A stretch of 64,000 nt of DNA, taken from NCBI GenBank assembly GCA_000493965.1, contig AWNV01000006.1:39369-103368 (forward strand), written 5' to 3'. Shown piece after piece: positions 34,303 through 42,127 of this stretch. The notes below the pieces were generated by a model. The model did no database searches and was not told the origin of the DNA. It saw nothing but the letters and a program-made list of their open reading frames with translations. Source of the DNA: Candidatus Aminicenans sakinawicola JGI OTU-1 (GTDB lineage: Bacteria > Acidobacteriota > Aminicenantia > Aminicenantales > Aminicenantaceae). Position 1 is the stretch's first letter, and each line of letters opens with the position of its first letter. The position numbers and the translations under genes were made by a program.

Positions 34303-35137
34303 TTTTATTTGAAGAAAGTTTTTTTTCTCTTTTTGCGATTTTAATAGCCTGGGCAATTGCTCTCAAGTATATTTCATAATAAGGAGGGAAGTCCTTTAAT
34401 GCATCGAGATGCTTTTCTAACGATTTCCGGTCGCCCCTTACAACAGGTCCGGTTAAAGAAGCTGCGATAGTAAATTTTTTTACATTGTGTAAAGTTCCTT
34501 GCACTAAAGGAAGAAGGGCTTGAGATGCTTCATGTTCCTCAAGGCCAAGCATTTTAAGAAGGAATACTGCTGCATCCAACAGCACTATTAAGAAATTGGA
34601 TGCTATACAGCAGGCAGCATGGTAGAGAGGTTTGTCCTCGGGCTGTATAATGAAGTAACAGCTTCCCAGTTTACGGACAATTTGTTGCGCTAAAGCCACG
34701 CCTTCCCTGCATCCCTCAAGGCCGAAATAAATACCTTCAAATGCTTTTGGATCTGCATTTTTCTGGGCGAAAGACTGAACAGGATGAACGGATGCAGTTA
34801 TGGCTCCCTTTTTTTTCAGAGGTTTTAATACATCAGAAGATAGCAAGCCGCTGCAGTGAAAAACAAATTTTTTCTCCCATTCTATATCTGAGGAAGCCAG
34901 TTCCCTGACAACCTTCTCAATCTCATCATCAGGCACAGAAAGGATTATCAGTTCACCACACCCGGCGGTTTTGATATTATCCCTTGATGGTTTTCCCTCT
35001 CCAATTATCCGACTGCTTTCATTTGCAGAGGACATTCTTCTACAAGAAAGCGCTTTAATCCTATATCCTTTTTTTGAAAGAGCATACCCCAGTGATGTTC
35101 CAAGATTCCCTGCGCCTATTATGCATACGTTTTTCAT
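34256..35137 (-). CDS. Rossmann-like / DUF2520 domain oxidoreductase-like protein
   Basis: NAD(P)-binding protein starting CIIGAGNLGTSLGYAL, with the 6PGDH/NADP-reductase-like first domain (ILSVPDDEIEKVV) and a helical DUF2520 second domain (HAACCIASNFLIVLLD, TGPVVRGD). The substrate is not established for the family. ATG 35137 is preferred: it forms an ATGA overlap with the stop of the upstream NYN gene. The last 47 bases overlap the 3' end of convergent murB. Confidence 0.78.
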   Translation of the reverse strand: MKNVCIIGAGNLGTSLGYALSKKGYRIKALSCRRMSSANESSRIIGEGKPSRDNIKTAGCGELIILSVPDDEIEKVVRELASSDIEWEKKFVFHCSGLLSSDVLKPLKKKGAITASVHPVQSFAQKNADPKAFEGIYFGLEGCREGVALAQQIVRKLGSCYFIIQPEDKPLYHAACCIASNFLIVLLDAAVFLLKMLGLEEHEASQALLPLVQGTLHNVKKFTIAASLTGPVVRGDRKSLEKHLDALKDFPPYYEIYLRAIAQAIKIAKREKKLSSNKIKDLEALLGEKGLPL

Positions 35138-35613
35138 TTCTCTGTATTGAATATTTTTTTCCAATAATCAACTTCAAGGGGCGACGGCAGAGTAACATTT
35201 TTTTCCATTTCCAATAATTTTTTGTATTCTTTCCTTGTCTCATTTAGATGCCGGGAAAATTCTTTGCAGGTCAATGACTTCGCTCCTTTCATATAAGTGT
35301 ATTTTCTAATATCATGGTCAGTACTTACTACAAAGAAATTTCTTAAATCTGTCTGCTTTGAAATTATATCTTTTATTACACTATCAGCATTTTCTTCTGG
35401 AGGAGGATAAATAATGGAGAAAGACTTCTCCCGGAATTCTGCATCTGTAATATTTGGATCAGGAGGCCCGTCAAAAATAAGTATAATTCTTTTCTTTTTG
35501 ATGCTCTGGAAAATCAGCAAAGCAGCAATAAGCCTATACCTGCTTCTTGGGTCCTTAAGGTCATAGGCAGGAATGCATCCTATCAAATTGTTGCCGTCGA
35601 TTAAATAAGGCAT
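35134..35613 (-). CDS. NYN-domain (YacP-like) putative RNase
   Basis: A 159-aa PIN-like nuclease domain. Acidic catalytic candidates are seen in YLIDGNNLIG, LIFDGPPD and VVSTDHDIRKY. YacP/Rae1-type NYN proteins cut mRNA on the ribosome in Firmicutes; target here unknown. It is translationally coupled to the DUF2520 gene. The composite repeat lies just upstream of the start codon, so it may form part of the 5' leader. Confidence 0.75.
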   Translation of the reverse strand: MPYLIDGNNLIGCIPAYDLKDPRSRYRLIAALLIFQSIKKKRIILIFDGPPDPNITDAEFREKSFSIIYPPPEENADSVIKDIISKQTDLRNFFVVSTDHDIRKYTYMKGAKSLTCKEFSRHLNETRKEYKKLLEMEKNVTLPSPLEVDYWKKIFNTEK

Positions 35614-35618
35614 TCTTT

Positions 35619-35757
35619 ACCTTCCAGGCGAGCCGATCTTACCGCATCTGCTGCGTTACAGCCCATTCGTGGTGAAGGACCACAACTTCATGCGCTGTGC
35701 CTTGCATCTGCAGCAACCTTGACTCGTGAATAATTCATGTACACCTGAATCATCCAG
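35619..35757 (+). repeat. Composite repeat, B unit without A
   Basis: From CCAGGCGAGCCGATCTTACC through the hairpin region (ATTCGTGGTGAAGGACCACA) to CTCGTGAATAATTCATG and CCTGAATCATCCAGG. No A unit is attached. Its right end runs into the HIT gene and supplies its stop codon (minus-strand CCTGGATGA at 35750-35758). Confidence 0.7.
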
Positions 35758-36094
35758 GCGGCCATGTCATCCGCCTTCCTCCTAAAAGATGAAGATGAAT
35801 GTGAAAGACCTCCTGTCCTGAGTTTCCGCCTGTATTAAGGACAAGCCGGTACCCATCTTCTCCTATTCCTTTGTCATATGCGATCTGACGTGCCTTTAAG
35901 AGAAGATGTGCCAGGATACTCTCATCCCCATCGGGAACATCGTTTAAAGATGCATAATGTTCTTTGGGAATAAGAAGAACATGAACCGGTGCCTGAGGTT
36001 TTATATCATCAAAAGCGATAATCTTTTCATCCTCATAGATAATACTGGCAGGAATTTTCTTGTTTATGATTTTACAAAAAATACAATCTTCCAT
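35750..36094 (-). CDS. HIT-family (HINT-type) nucleotide hydrolase
   Basis: A 114-aa protein with CIFCKI at the N-terminus, the histidine triad HIHLHLLGG (H98, H100, H102) and NTGGNSGQEV, matching bacterial HinT-like purine nucleoside phosphoramidases. The final residues PPG and the stop come from the adjoining repeat. It follows murA by 32 bases. Confidence 0.9.
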   Translation of the reverse strand: MEDCIFCKIINKKIPASIIYEDEKIIAFDDIKPQAPVHVLLIPKEHYASLNDVPDGDESILAHLLLKARQIAYDKGIGEDGYRLVLNTGGNSGQEVFHIHLHLLGGRRMTWPPG

Positions 36095-36126
36095 TTTTTA
36101 CCCTTTCACTCATTTTAAAATTGTTT

Positions 36127-37419
36127 CTATTCTTCTAATCTTTTTATATCAGCACCAAGAGAGTTAAGCTTTTCTTCAAATTTTTCATAGCCTCTGTCAA
36201 GATGTCCAGCACCACTAATAACTGTTTCCCCACTTGCAACCAATCCTGCTAACACAAGAGCCGCTGCAGCCCTTAGATCCGTAGCAATTATTTCTGCGCC
36301 TGAAAGTAAGGATTTTCCCTTAACAATCGCTTTGTCTCCTAATATTTCAATATTTGCACCAAGGCGCAGTAATTCGTTTACATGTGAAAATCTTCTATCA
36401 AAAATAGTCTCTGTAATTATTGACGTTCCCTCAGCCTGTGTCATCAATGTAGTAAATGGCGCCTGAATGTCGGTAGGAAAACCTGGGTAAGAGGAAGTTG
36501 TAATATCCTGAGCTTTGATCTCCTGGCTTCCAATAACACGCAGAGAATTATCGTCAAGCTTATCTATCTTTGCCCCCGAAAATTTCAGTTTCTCGACAAT
36601 CGTATCAAAGTGATCTGCTTTAATATGTGTAAGTACTATATCTCCCTCAGTCAATGCCCCAGCAATGAGGAAAGTGCTGGCTTCTATCCTGTCCGGAATA
36701 ATATTATGGGATGCCCCGCCAAGTTCTTTTACCCCTATTATGCGGATAGTCTCCTCGCCTATTCCTTCAATCTTAGCTCCCATTTTTAACAATAGCTCAC
36801 AGAGATCTGAAACTTCTGGCTCTAAAGAGCAATTTTTTAAAATTGTCTCTCCATGAGAGAGGGAGGCTGTCATGACCAAATTTTCAGTTCCACCAACAGT
36901 TTTTTTCTCAAATTCTATTATTGTTCCCTCAAGACTCTTTGCTTCTGCCTTAATATAGCCATGTTCAAGATTAACAGAAGCTCCTAACTTTTCCAGCCCA
37001 TGGATGTGCAGATCTGTAGGCCTGGATCCAATAGCACAGCCTCCAGGTAAAGAGACAACCGCTTTACCATGGCGGGCTAAAAGTGGACCCAGCACTAAAA
37101 TCGATGCTCTCATGGCCCGGACTAGTTCGTATGAAGCTTCCTCAGAACGAATTCTCTTGACCTGGATCGACAAAGAGTCGTTATCGAGTTCATATTCTGC
37201 CCCAAGCTCCTGCATAAGGGTTAATATTGTAAAAACATCTTTCACAAGGGGAACGTTCTTTAACTGGATTTTCTCCTCGGTAAGAAGGCTGGCAGCAATT
37301 GTTGGTAATACAGAGTTTTTAGCTCCGCTGATTTTAACTTTTCCCTTTAACTGAAGGTTATGTCTTCCGAGAATCCTGATTTTTTCCATGCTGTTTAATT
37401 TTAAAATAATATATCCCAA
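36127..37419 (-). CDS. murA: UDP-N-acetylglucosamine 1-carboxyvinyltransferase
   Basis: First committed step of peptidoglycan synthesis, transferring enolpyruvate from PEP to UDP-GlcNAc; the fosfomycin target. The fosfomycin-binding cysteine is present (C128 in LPGGCAIGSRPTDLH). From the TTG at 37419 the protein has 430 aa. That TTG has AGGAGAGG about eight bases upstream, whereas the internal ATG at 37389, nearer the usual N-terminus MEKIRILG, has none, so both starts remain possible. Confidence 0.95.
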   Translation of the reverse strand: MGYIILKLNSMEKIRILGRHNLQLKGKVKISGAKNSVLPTIAASLLTEEKIQLKNVPLVKDVFTILTLMQELGAEYELDNDSLSIQVKRIRSEEASYELVRAMRASILVLGPLLARHGKAVVSLPGGCAIGSRPTDLHIHGLEKLGASVNLEHGYIKAEAKSLEGTIIEFEKKTVGGTENLVMTASLSHGETILKNCSLEPEVSDLCELLLKMGAKIEGIGEETIRIIGVKELGGASHNIIPDRIEASTFLIAGALTEGDIVLTHIKADHFDTIVEKLKFSGAKIDKLDDNSLRVIGSQEIKAQDITTSSYPGFPTDIQAPFTTLMTQAEGTSIITETIFDRRFSHVNELLRLGANIEILGDKAIVKGKSLLSGAEIIATDLRAAAALVLAGLVASGETVISGAGHLDRGYEKFEEKLNSLGADIKRLEE

Positions 37420-37435
37420 AATTCAACCTCTCCTA

Positions 37436-37500
37436 ATATGTTGTAATACAGCAGATGCAGTAAGATCAGGGTAGATTGGGTCGGCTCGCCTGGATTATTC
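37436..37500 (-). repeat. Fragment of the composite repeat (B unit left part)
   Basis: On the minus strand: GTGAATAATCCAGGCGAGCC, then GACCCAATCTACCCTGATC, then TTACTGCATCTGCTG. It shares the GACCCA-TCTACCC variant with the debris at 4509-4605. It lies between the divergent murA and hom genes. Confidence 0.55.
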
Positions 37501-37612
37501 ACTTGCGATTTTTTGTATTGTATGGCATGTTATGTTTTGAAAACATATATTATCGGCGGCAAAAAAGAACAATTTTTTGATAAATCCAACCGCCCTTTTT
37601 AGGAGGAATACT

Positions 37613-38635
37613 ATGCGCTTATTATTTATAGGCTTTGGAACCGTTGGACAAGGACTGGCAGAACTCTTGATTGAAAAAGAGAATTCTCTTTCTGAAAAAT
37701 ACGGTGTAGATATTAATGTCATCGGAATCTCGGACAAAATAAAAGGCAGTGTTCATAACCCTCAGGGGATAAATCTCAAGGAAGTACTGGAAAAGCTAGG
37801 CTCTGGAGGTTCACTTTCTGAGCTTCCACACATTGAGTACAAAGGCGATGCTTTAGATCTGATTCAAGATGCTGACGCTGATGTGATGCTGGAAGCAACA
37901 TACACGGATATAAAGACTGCAGAACCTGCAACATCCCATATAAAAAAAGCCATGGAAAAAGGGATGCATGTTATTACTACAAACAAAGGACCTGTGGCTC
38001 TTTATTACCAGGATCTTATAAAACTTGCTCGCAAAAAGGGAGTAAAGTTTCTCTTTGAAGGTACAGTTATGAGCGGAACTCCAGTCCTCAATCTTCTTCG
38101 GGAAACTCTTGCTTCAAGCACTGTAAAAGAAATAAAGGGGATCCTGAATGGGACAACAAACTATATACTTACTCGGATGGAAGAGGGATTATCTTACAAA
38201 GAAGCCTTGAAAAAAGCACAGGAACTTGGGTATGCCGAGGCTGTCCCGGATGCTGATGTTCTAGGATGGGATGCACTTGCCAAAGTAACCATCCTGGCAA
38301 AAGTGATCTTTGATGCGGACAGGAAACCTTTTGACTATCCCTGTGAAGGGATTACAGGCATCACAGCAAGCGCTATTGCCGATGCAAAGAACCGTGGAAA
38401 ACGTTTCAAACTCATTGGAAAAGTCTGGCGTGAAGCACCTTATATCAAGGCATCCGTGAGCCCGGAAGAAGTAGATATCACTCATCCTTTGGCCGGTGTT
38501 ATGGGAGCCACAAATGCTATTACTATTACTACTGATACTCTAGGAGACATTACTGTAGTTGGGCCAGGCGCAGGGAAAAAAGAAACAGGCTACAGCATGC
38601 TAATAGACCTGATTAATATTTGCCGTAATTCATAA
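37613..38635 (+). CDS. hom: Homoserine dehydrogenase
   Basis: Reduces aspartate semialdehyde to homoserine on the way to threonine and methionine. The NAD(P) site is FIGFGTVGQGLAELL, followed by GTTNYILTRMEEG and GYAEAVPDADVLGWDALAK with the catalytic acidic residues. The ATG at 37613 is chosen for the ribosome site AGGAGGA five bases upstream, giving 340 aa. The regulatory ACT domain is absent, so feedback inhibition through it is not expected. Confidence 0.92.
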   Translation: MRLLFIGFGTVGQGLAELLIEKENSLSEKYGVDINVIGISDKIKGSVHNPQGINLKEVLEKLGSGGSLSELPHIEYKGDALDLIQDADADVMLEATYTDIKTAEPATSHIKKAMEKGMHVITTNKGPVALYYQDLIKLARKKGVKFLFEGTVMSGTPVLNLLRETLASSTVKEIKGILNGTTNYILTRMEEGLSYKEALKKAQELGYAEAVPDADVLGWDALAKVTILAKVIFDADRKPFDYPCEGITGITASAIADAKNRGKRFKLIGKVWREAPYIKASVSPEEVDITHPLAGVMGATNAITITTDTLGDITVVGPGAGKKETGYSMLIDLINICRNS

Positions 38636-38687
38636 ACTCCCCGACTGTATCATAAAATAAAAAGAGGAGTGGATATAAAAATCCAGG

Positions 38688-39986
38688 TTACTTAATCTGC
38701 TCTTCAATCCAGTCAGTTGTAACAGTCTTAGGTCTTTCTATGGAGAGGCCAAGAGCCCTATCCCAAATCAATGATGAAAGAACACCCATTGCACGGGAAA
38801 CTCCGAAGAATACTGTGTAAAAATCATATTCTGTAACACCATAATGGACGAGGAGACAGCCGGAGTGAGCATCTACATTAGGCCATGGATTTTTTGCTTT
38901 TCCATGTTCCTTAAGAATATCAGGTGCAACTTCATAAATGGCACTGACAACTTTAAAGATCTCATCATCAGGACAATGCTTCAATGCAAATTCCCTCTGA
39001 GCAGCGTATCTTGGATCTGTTTGCCTTAAAACAGCATGACCGTATCCTGGAATGACTTTTCCAGCATTCAGGGTATCCCACAGATATTTTACCAGCTGAT
39101 CTTTTGTAGGAACTCCGCCTAAATCTTTTTTAACATCCATGATCCATCGTAGAACTTCCTGGTTTGCTAAACCGTGAAGGGGACCAGCCAATCCATTCAA
39201 GCCTGCAGAGAGAGCGTAGTAAGCGTCAGAAAGAGTAGAACCAACAAGGTGTGTGGTATGGGCCGAGACATTACCTCCTTCGTGGTCGCTGTGAATGACA
39301 AGATAAAGTCGCAACAGTTCCTTAAATCCTTCCCCTTCAACTCCAAGCATTTGAGCAAAATTGCCAGCCCAATCCAGGTTAGGATCAGCAGGAATGTGCT
39401 CATCGTTCTTGTAAATTTTACGGTAGATGTAAGCTGCAATCCTGGGAAGCTTTGCAAGAATATTCATAGCATCTTCGTACATGGGATCCCAGTAATCCAT
39501 TTTGCTCATACCCTCTCTGTAACTTTTTGCAAAAACAGAATCTTTCTGGAGTGCCAGGATGGCCTGAGAAAATTGGGTCATGGGATGGGTTTCTTTAGGG
39601 ATAGATTTTAGAATGTCAATGAGATAATCAGGAAGTTCGCACCGTTTATCCCACTCTGACCTTACTTCTTTAACATCATCTTCTGTTGGCAGATCACCTG
39701 TAAGAAGAAGGTAAAATATTCCTTCGGGGATAGGTTCTTCACCACCAGGGGCCTTGGGAAGTTTTTCCCTCAGTTCCGGGATGTTAAAACCACGAAAACG
39801 AATCCCTTCATACGGATCAAGAGCCGACGTTTCTGTGACAATACATTTGACACCGCGCATTCCACCATAAGCCTGGCGAATTGTTACATCTGAGATCTTC
39901 TGATCTCCATGTTCTTTGATGACGCCTCTGACTCTTGACCGCATGGGGTCAATTTTTGATTGTAATCTTTCCTTTACTGTTGACAT
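38688..39986 (-). CDS. gltA: Citrate synthase, eukaryotic-like long form
   Basis: Condenses oxaloacetate and acetyl-CoA. The 432-aa sequence resembles the mitochondrial/type I dimeric enzyme more than the E. coli hexamer: HSDHEGGNVSAHT, GLAGPLHGLANQEVLRW (catalytic His), GYGHAVLRQTDPRY, and a catalytic Asp near VDAHSG. Such forms occur in Geobacter, Bdellovibrio and some Acidobacteria-like groups. Start ATG with AAAGGAGG upstream. No other TCA-cycle gene is nearby. Confidence 0.93.
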   Translation of the reverse strand: MSTVKERLQSKIDPMRSRVRGVIKEHGDQKISDVTIRQAYGGMRGVKCIVTETSALDPYEGIRFRGFNIPELREKLPKAPGGEEPIPEGIFYLLLTGDLPTEDDVKEVRSEWDKRCELPDYLIDILKSIPKETHPMTQFSQAILALQKDSVFAKSYREGMSKMDYWDPMYEDAMNILAKLPRIAAYIYRKIYKNDEHIPADPNLDWAGNFAQMLGVEGEGFKELLRLYLVIHSDHEGGNVSAHTTHLVGSTLSDAYYALSAGLNGLAGPLHGLANQEVLRWIMDVKKDLGGVPTKDQLVKYLWDTLNAGKVIPGYGHAVLRQTDPRYAAQREFALKHCPDDEIFKVVSAIYEVAPDILKEHGKAKNPWPNVDAHSGCLLVHYGVTEYDFYTVFFGVSRAMGVLSSLIWDRALGLSIERPKTVTTDWIEEQIK

Positions 39987-40124
39987 TAAGAAGCCTCCTT
40001 TAGCTTTTTTAAGATATTATTTCTGTTATTATTATAATAAAATAACAATACGGCAATATAGCATTGTCATCAATTCCTGTCAATAATAATTTTACTTCTT
40101 TCCAGCTTGAATTATTCATAAATG

Positions 40125-40153
40125 TTGACATTTCGTGTCTAAAATAGTTTATT
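40125..40153 (+). promoter_or_regulatory. Candidate promoter of lemA-htpX
   Basis: TTGACA (40125-40130), 17 bases, TTTATT (40148-40153), with the ATG of lemA 43 bases downstream. The preceding GAATTATTCATAAA matches the A-unit left flank, so the promoter may sit on repeat-derived sequence. Confidence 0.45.
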
Positions 40154-40195
40154 ATCAGTAATAAAATTCTTTAGTTTTGTTAGAGGAGAACAAAT

Positions 40196-40750
40196 ATGGC
40201 AGCCTTATGGATTTTACTTATCTTACTAGGAATCTTACTGGTCATTTTTATTGGAATTTATAATGGCCTTATTAACTTACGTAACAGGGCTGACAATTCC
40301 TGGGCCCAAGTTGATGTTCAGCTAAGGCGAAGGTATGACCTAATCCCGAATCTGGTTGAGACTGTAAAAGGCTATGCTAAACATGAAAGAGAGACTTTCC
40401 AGAAAGTAACAGATGCCAGAGCCAAAGCTATTAATGCAGGCACAGTTAAACAACAGGGAGAAGCAGAAAATATGCTTTCAGGCGCCCTGAAATCACTTTT
40501 TGCAGTCGTCGAAAATTACCCTGAACTCAAGGCTAACCAAAACTTTCTGATGCTTCAGGAAGAATTGGCAGGCACAGAAGGAAAAATTGCATACGCCCGG
40601 CAGTTCTATAATGATACAGTCATGAAGTTTAACACAAAACAGCAGGTCTTCCCTTCCAACATCATTGCGAATCTTTTCAACTTTAAAGAAAAAGAATACT
40701 TTGAGATCGAAGAAGCCGAAGCCAAAGAGCCTGTGAGTGTTAAGTTTTAG
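40196..40750 (+). CDS. lemA: LemA family protein
   Basis: A 184-aa protein with one N-terminal membrane helix and the LemA helical core (NLRNRADNSWAQVDVQLRRR, YDLIPNLVETVKGYAKHE, QFYNDTVMKFNTK). The role is not well defined; lemA is commonly paired with an M48 protease, as here. Ribosome site gaggagaa upstream. Confidence 0.9.
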   Translation: MAALWILLILLGILLVIFIGIYNGLINLRNRADNSWAQVDVQLRRRYDLIPNLVETVKGYAKHERETFQKVTDARAKAINAGTVKQQGEAENMLSGALKSLFAVVENYPELKANQNFLMLQEELAGTEGKIAYARQFYNDTVMKFNTKQQVFPSNIIANLFNFKEKEYFEIEEAEAKEPVSVKF

Positions 40751-40788
40751 CAAGATATCATTCTGCACCAGAACCGAGAAAAACTAAA

Positions 40789-41688
40789 ATGTACGAACAG
40801 ATCTCCAGCAATAAGAGGAAATCTTTTTTTCTAATCCTGTTCTTTATGTGCTTTATCTTCCTCCTGGCGTGGATTTTTGAACAGCTGACAGATTGGGGGC
40901 CTGGGGGCCTGGTGCTTGCTGCGATTATCGCCTGCGTCATGACTCTGGGCAGTTATTATTCCAGCGATAAAATTGTCCTGGCCGTTAGCCGCGCTAAACC
41001 TGTTATAAAGGAGGATTATCCTCATCTTTATAATGTTGTGGAGGGATTGGCTATTGCCGCAGGTCTTCCAAAGCCTCGTTGTTACATCATTGATGATACA
41101 GCTCCGAATGCTTTTGCCTCTGGCCGCAATCCGAAGAATTCCGTTATCGTAGTCACAAAGGGCCTCCTACAAAAATTGAACCGTACAGAACTAGAAGGCG
41201 TGATTGCTCATGAGATGTCTCATATCAAGAATTATGACATTCTCGTTCAGACACTGGCAGTTGTCATGGTTGGAATCATAGCCCTTCTTAGTGACTGGAT
41301 TCTAAGAAGTTTCTTTTGGGGTGGAGGAAGAAGGCGGCGTAACAGCAAGGGCTCAGGAAATGCAGGTTCCATTCTGATCATTGTGGGGCTTATCCTGGCT
41401 ATTCTATCTCCTCTTATTGCCCAGCTTTTGAAGCTGGCTATCTCCAGAAAAAGAGAGTTTCTTGCAGATGCAAACGGAGCCTTACTCACAAGATATCCTC
41501 CTGGGCTGGCCTCTGCTCTAAGAAAGCTGGCTGCAGATAAAGAACCTCTTGAAGTTGCAAACAAGGCGACTGCCCATCTTTATATTGTGAATCCGCTCAA
41601 AGATTTTAAAAAAAGGGCAAGGGCAAGCAGGCTATTTAGCACACACCCCCCTATCGAAGAGCGTATCGCCGCTCTTGAAAAGATGTAA
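40789..41688 (+). CDS. htpX: HtpX-like M48 zinc metalloprotease
   Basis: Membrane protease in quality control of membrane proteins. Two N-terminal helices (about 12-32 and 39-55), the zinc motif HEMSH at 141-145 on the cytoplasmic face, further helices near 155-175 and 195-215, and a downstream zinc ligand Glu in RKREFLADANGALLT. Length 299 aa is normal. Second gene of the lemA-htpX unit. Confidence 0.92.
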   Translation: MYEQISSNKRKSFFLILFFMCFIFLLAWIFEQLTDWGPGGLVLAAIIACVMTLGSYYSSDKIVLAVSRAKPVIKEDYPHLYNVVEGLAIAAGLPKPRCYIIDDTAPNAFASGRNPKNSVIVVTKGLLQKLNRTELEGVIAHEMSHIKNYDILVQTLAVVMVGIIALLSDWILRSFFWGGGRRRRNSKGSGNAGSILIIVGLILAILSPLIAQLLKLAISRKREFLADANGALLTRYPPGLASALRKLAADKEPLEVANKATAHLYIVNPLKDFKKRARASRLFSTHPPIEERIAALEKM

Positions 41689-41720
41689 ATCTGTTAAGGC
41701 AGCTTAATCCGTTTAGACTA

Positions 41721-41749
41721 TTGAAAATTTAGTACTTAATGATTATAAT
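41721..41749 (+). promoter_or_regulatory. Promoter of tRNA-Asp
   Basis: TTGAAA (41721-41726), a 17-base spacer and TATAAT (41744-41749), ending 15 bases before the mature tRNA. Confidence 0.7.
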
Positions 41750-41764
41750 TCTTTCGCCCTGAGC

Positions 41765-41841
41765 GGGGTCGTAGTTCAGTCGGTTAGAACGCCGGCCTGT
41801 CACGCCGGAGGTCGCGAGTTCGAGTCTCGTCGGCCCCGCCA
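41765..41841 (+). tRNA. tRNA-Asp (anticodon GUC), CCA encoded
   Basis: Acceptor GGGGTCG pairs with CGGCCCC, the D arm is GTTC...GAAC, the anticodon arm CCGGC-CTGTCAC-GCCGG (anticodon GTC), and the T arm GCGAG-TTCGAGT-CTCGT. The discriminator G at 41838 is followed by an encoded CCA. Confidence 0.94.
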
Positions 41842-41945
41842 GATTTTGCCTATAATTCAGTCCTAGCTTCGGCAACTGACTGATTATATCGAAATTAATA
41901 CGAAAATAGACAAATTTTTTACCTTAGACTGCTCATTTTATAGTC

Positions 41946-42062
41946 GGCTCATCGTAATAATGCATATCTGATTAGAAGACAAGAAGAAGAGGAGCGAATG
42001 AATTTGTTTACAGGCATTTCATCTGAAACTATCTATTTAGGTATGCATTATTACGATGAACC
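41946..42062 (+). mobile_element. MITE-like element, short form (117 bp)
   Basis: The ends GGCTCATCGTAATAATGCAT and GGTTCATCGTAATAATGCAT (right end read on the minus strand) are nearly identical inverted repeats, so the element can fold on itself. It is flanked on both sides by TTATAGTC (41938-41945 and 42063-42070), a perfect 8-bp direct repeat consistent with a target-site duplication. Its two arms equal the two arms of the 364-bp element at 4137-4500, so it is that element without the core. Beyond 42070 another degenerate end-like sequence (AGGTTCATCACAATAGTG) begins. Confidence 0.78.
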
Positions 42063-42127
42063 TTATAGTCAGGTTCATCACAATAGTGAGTTCCCGGTAT
42101 ATTTTTTTTCAAATCCCTATATTTAAC

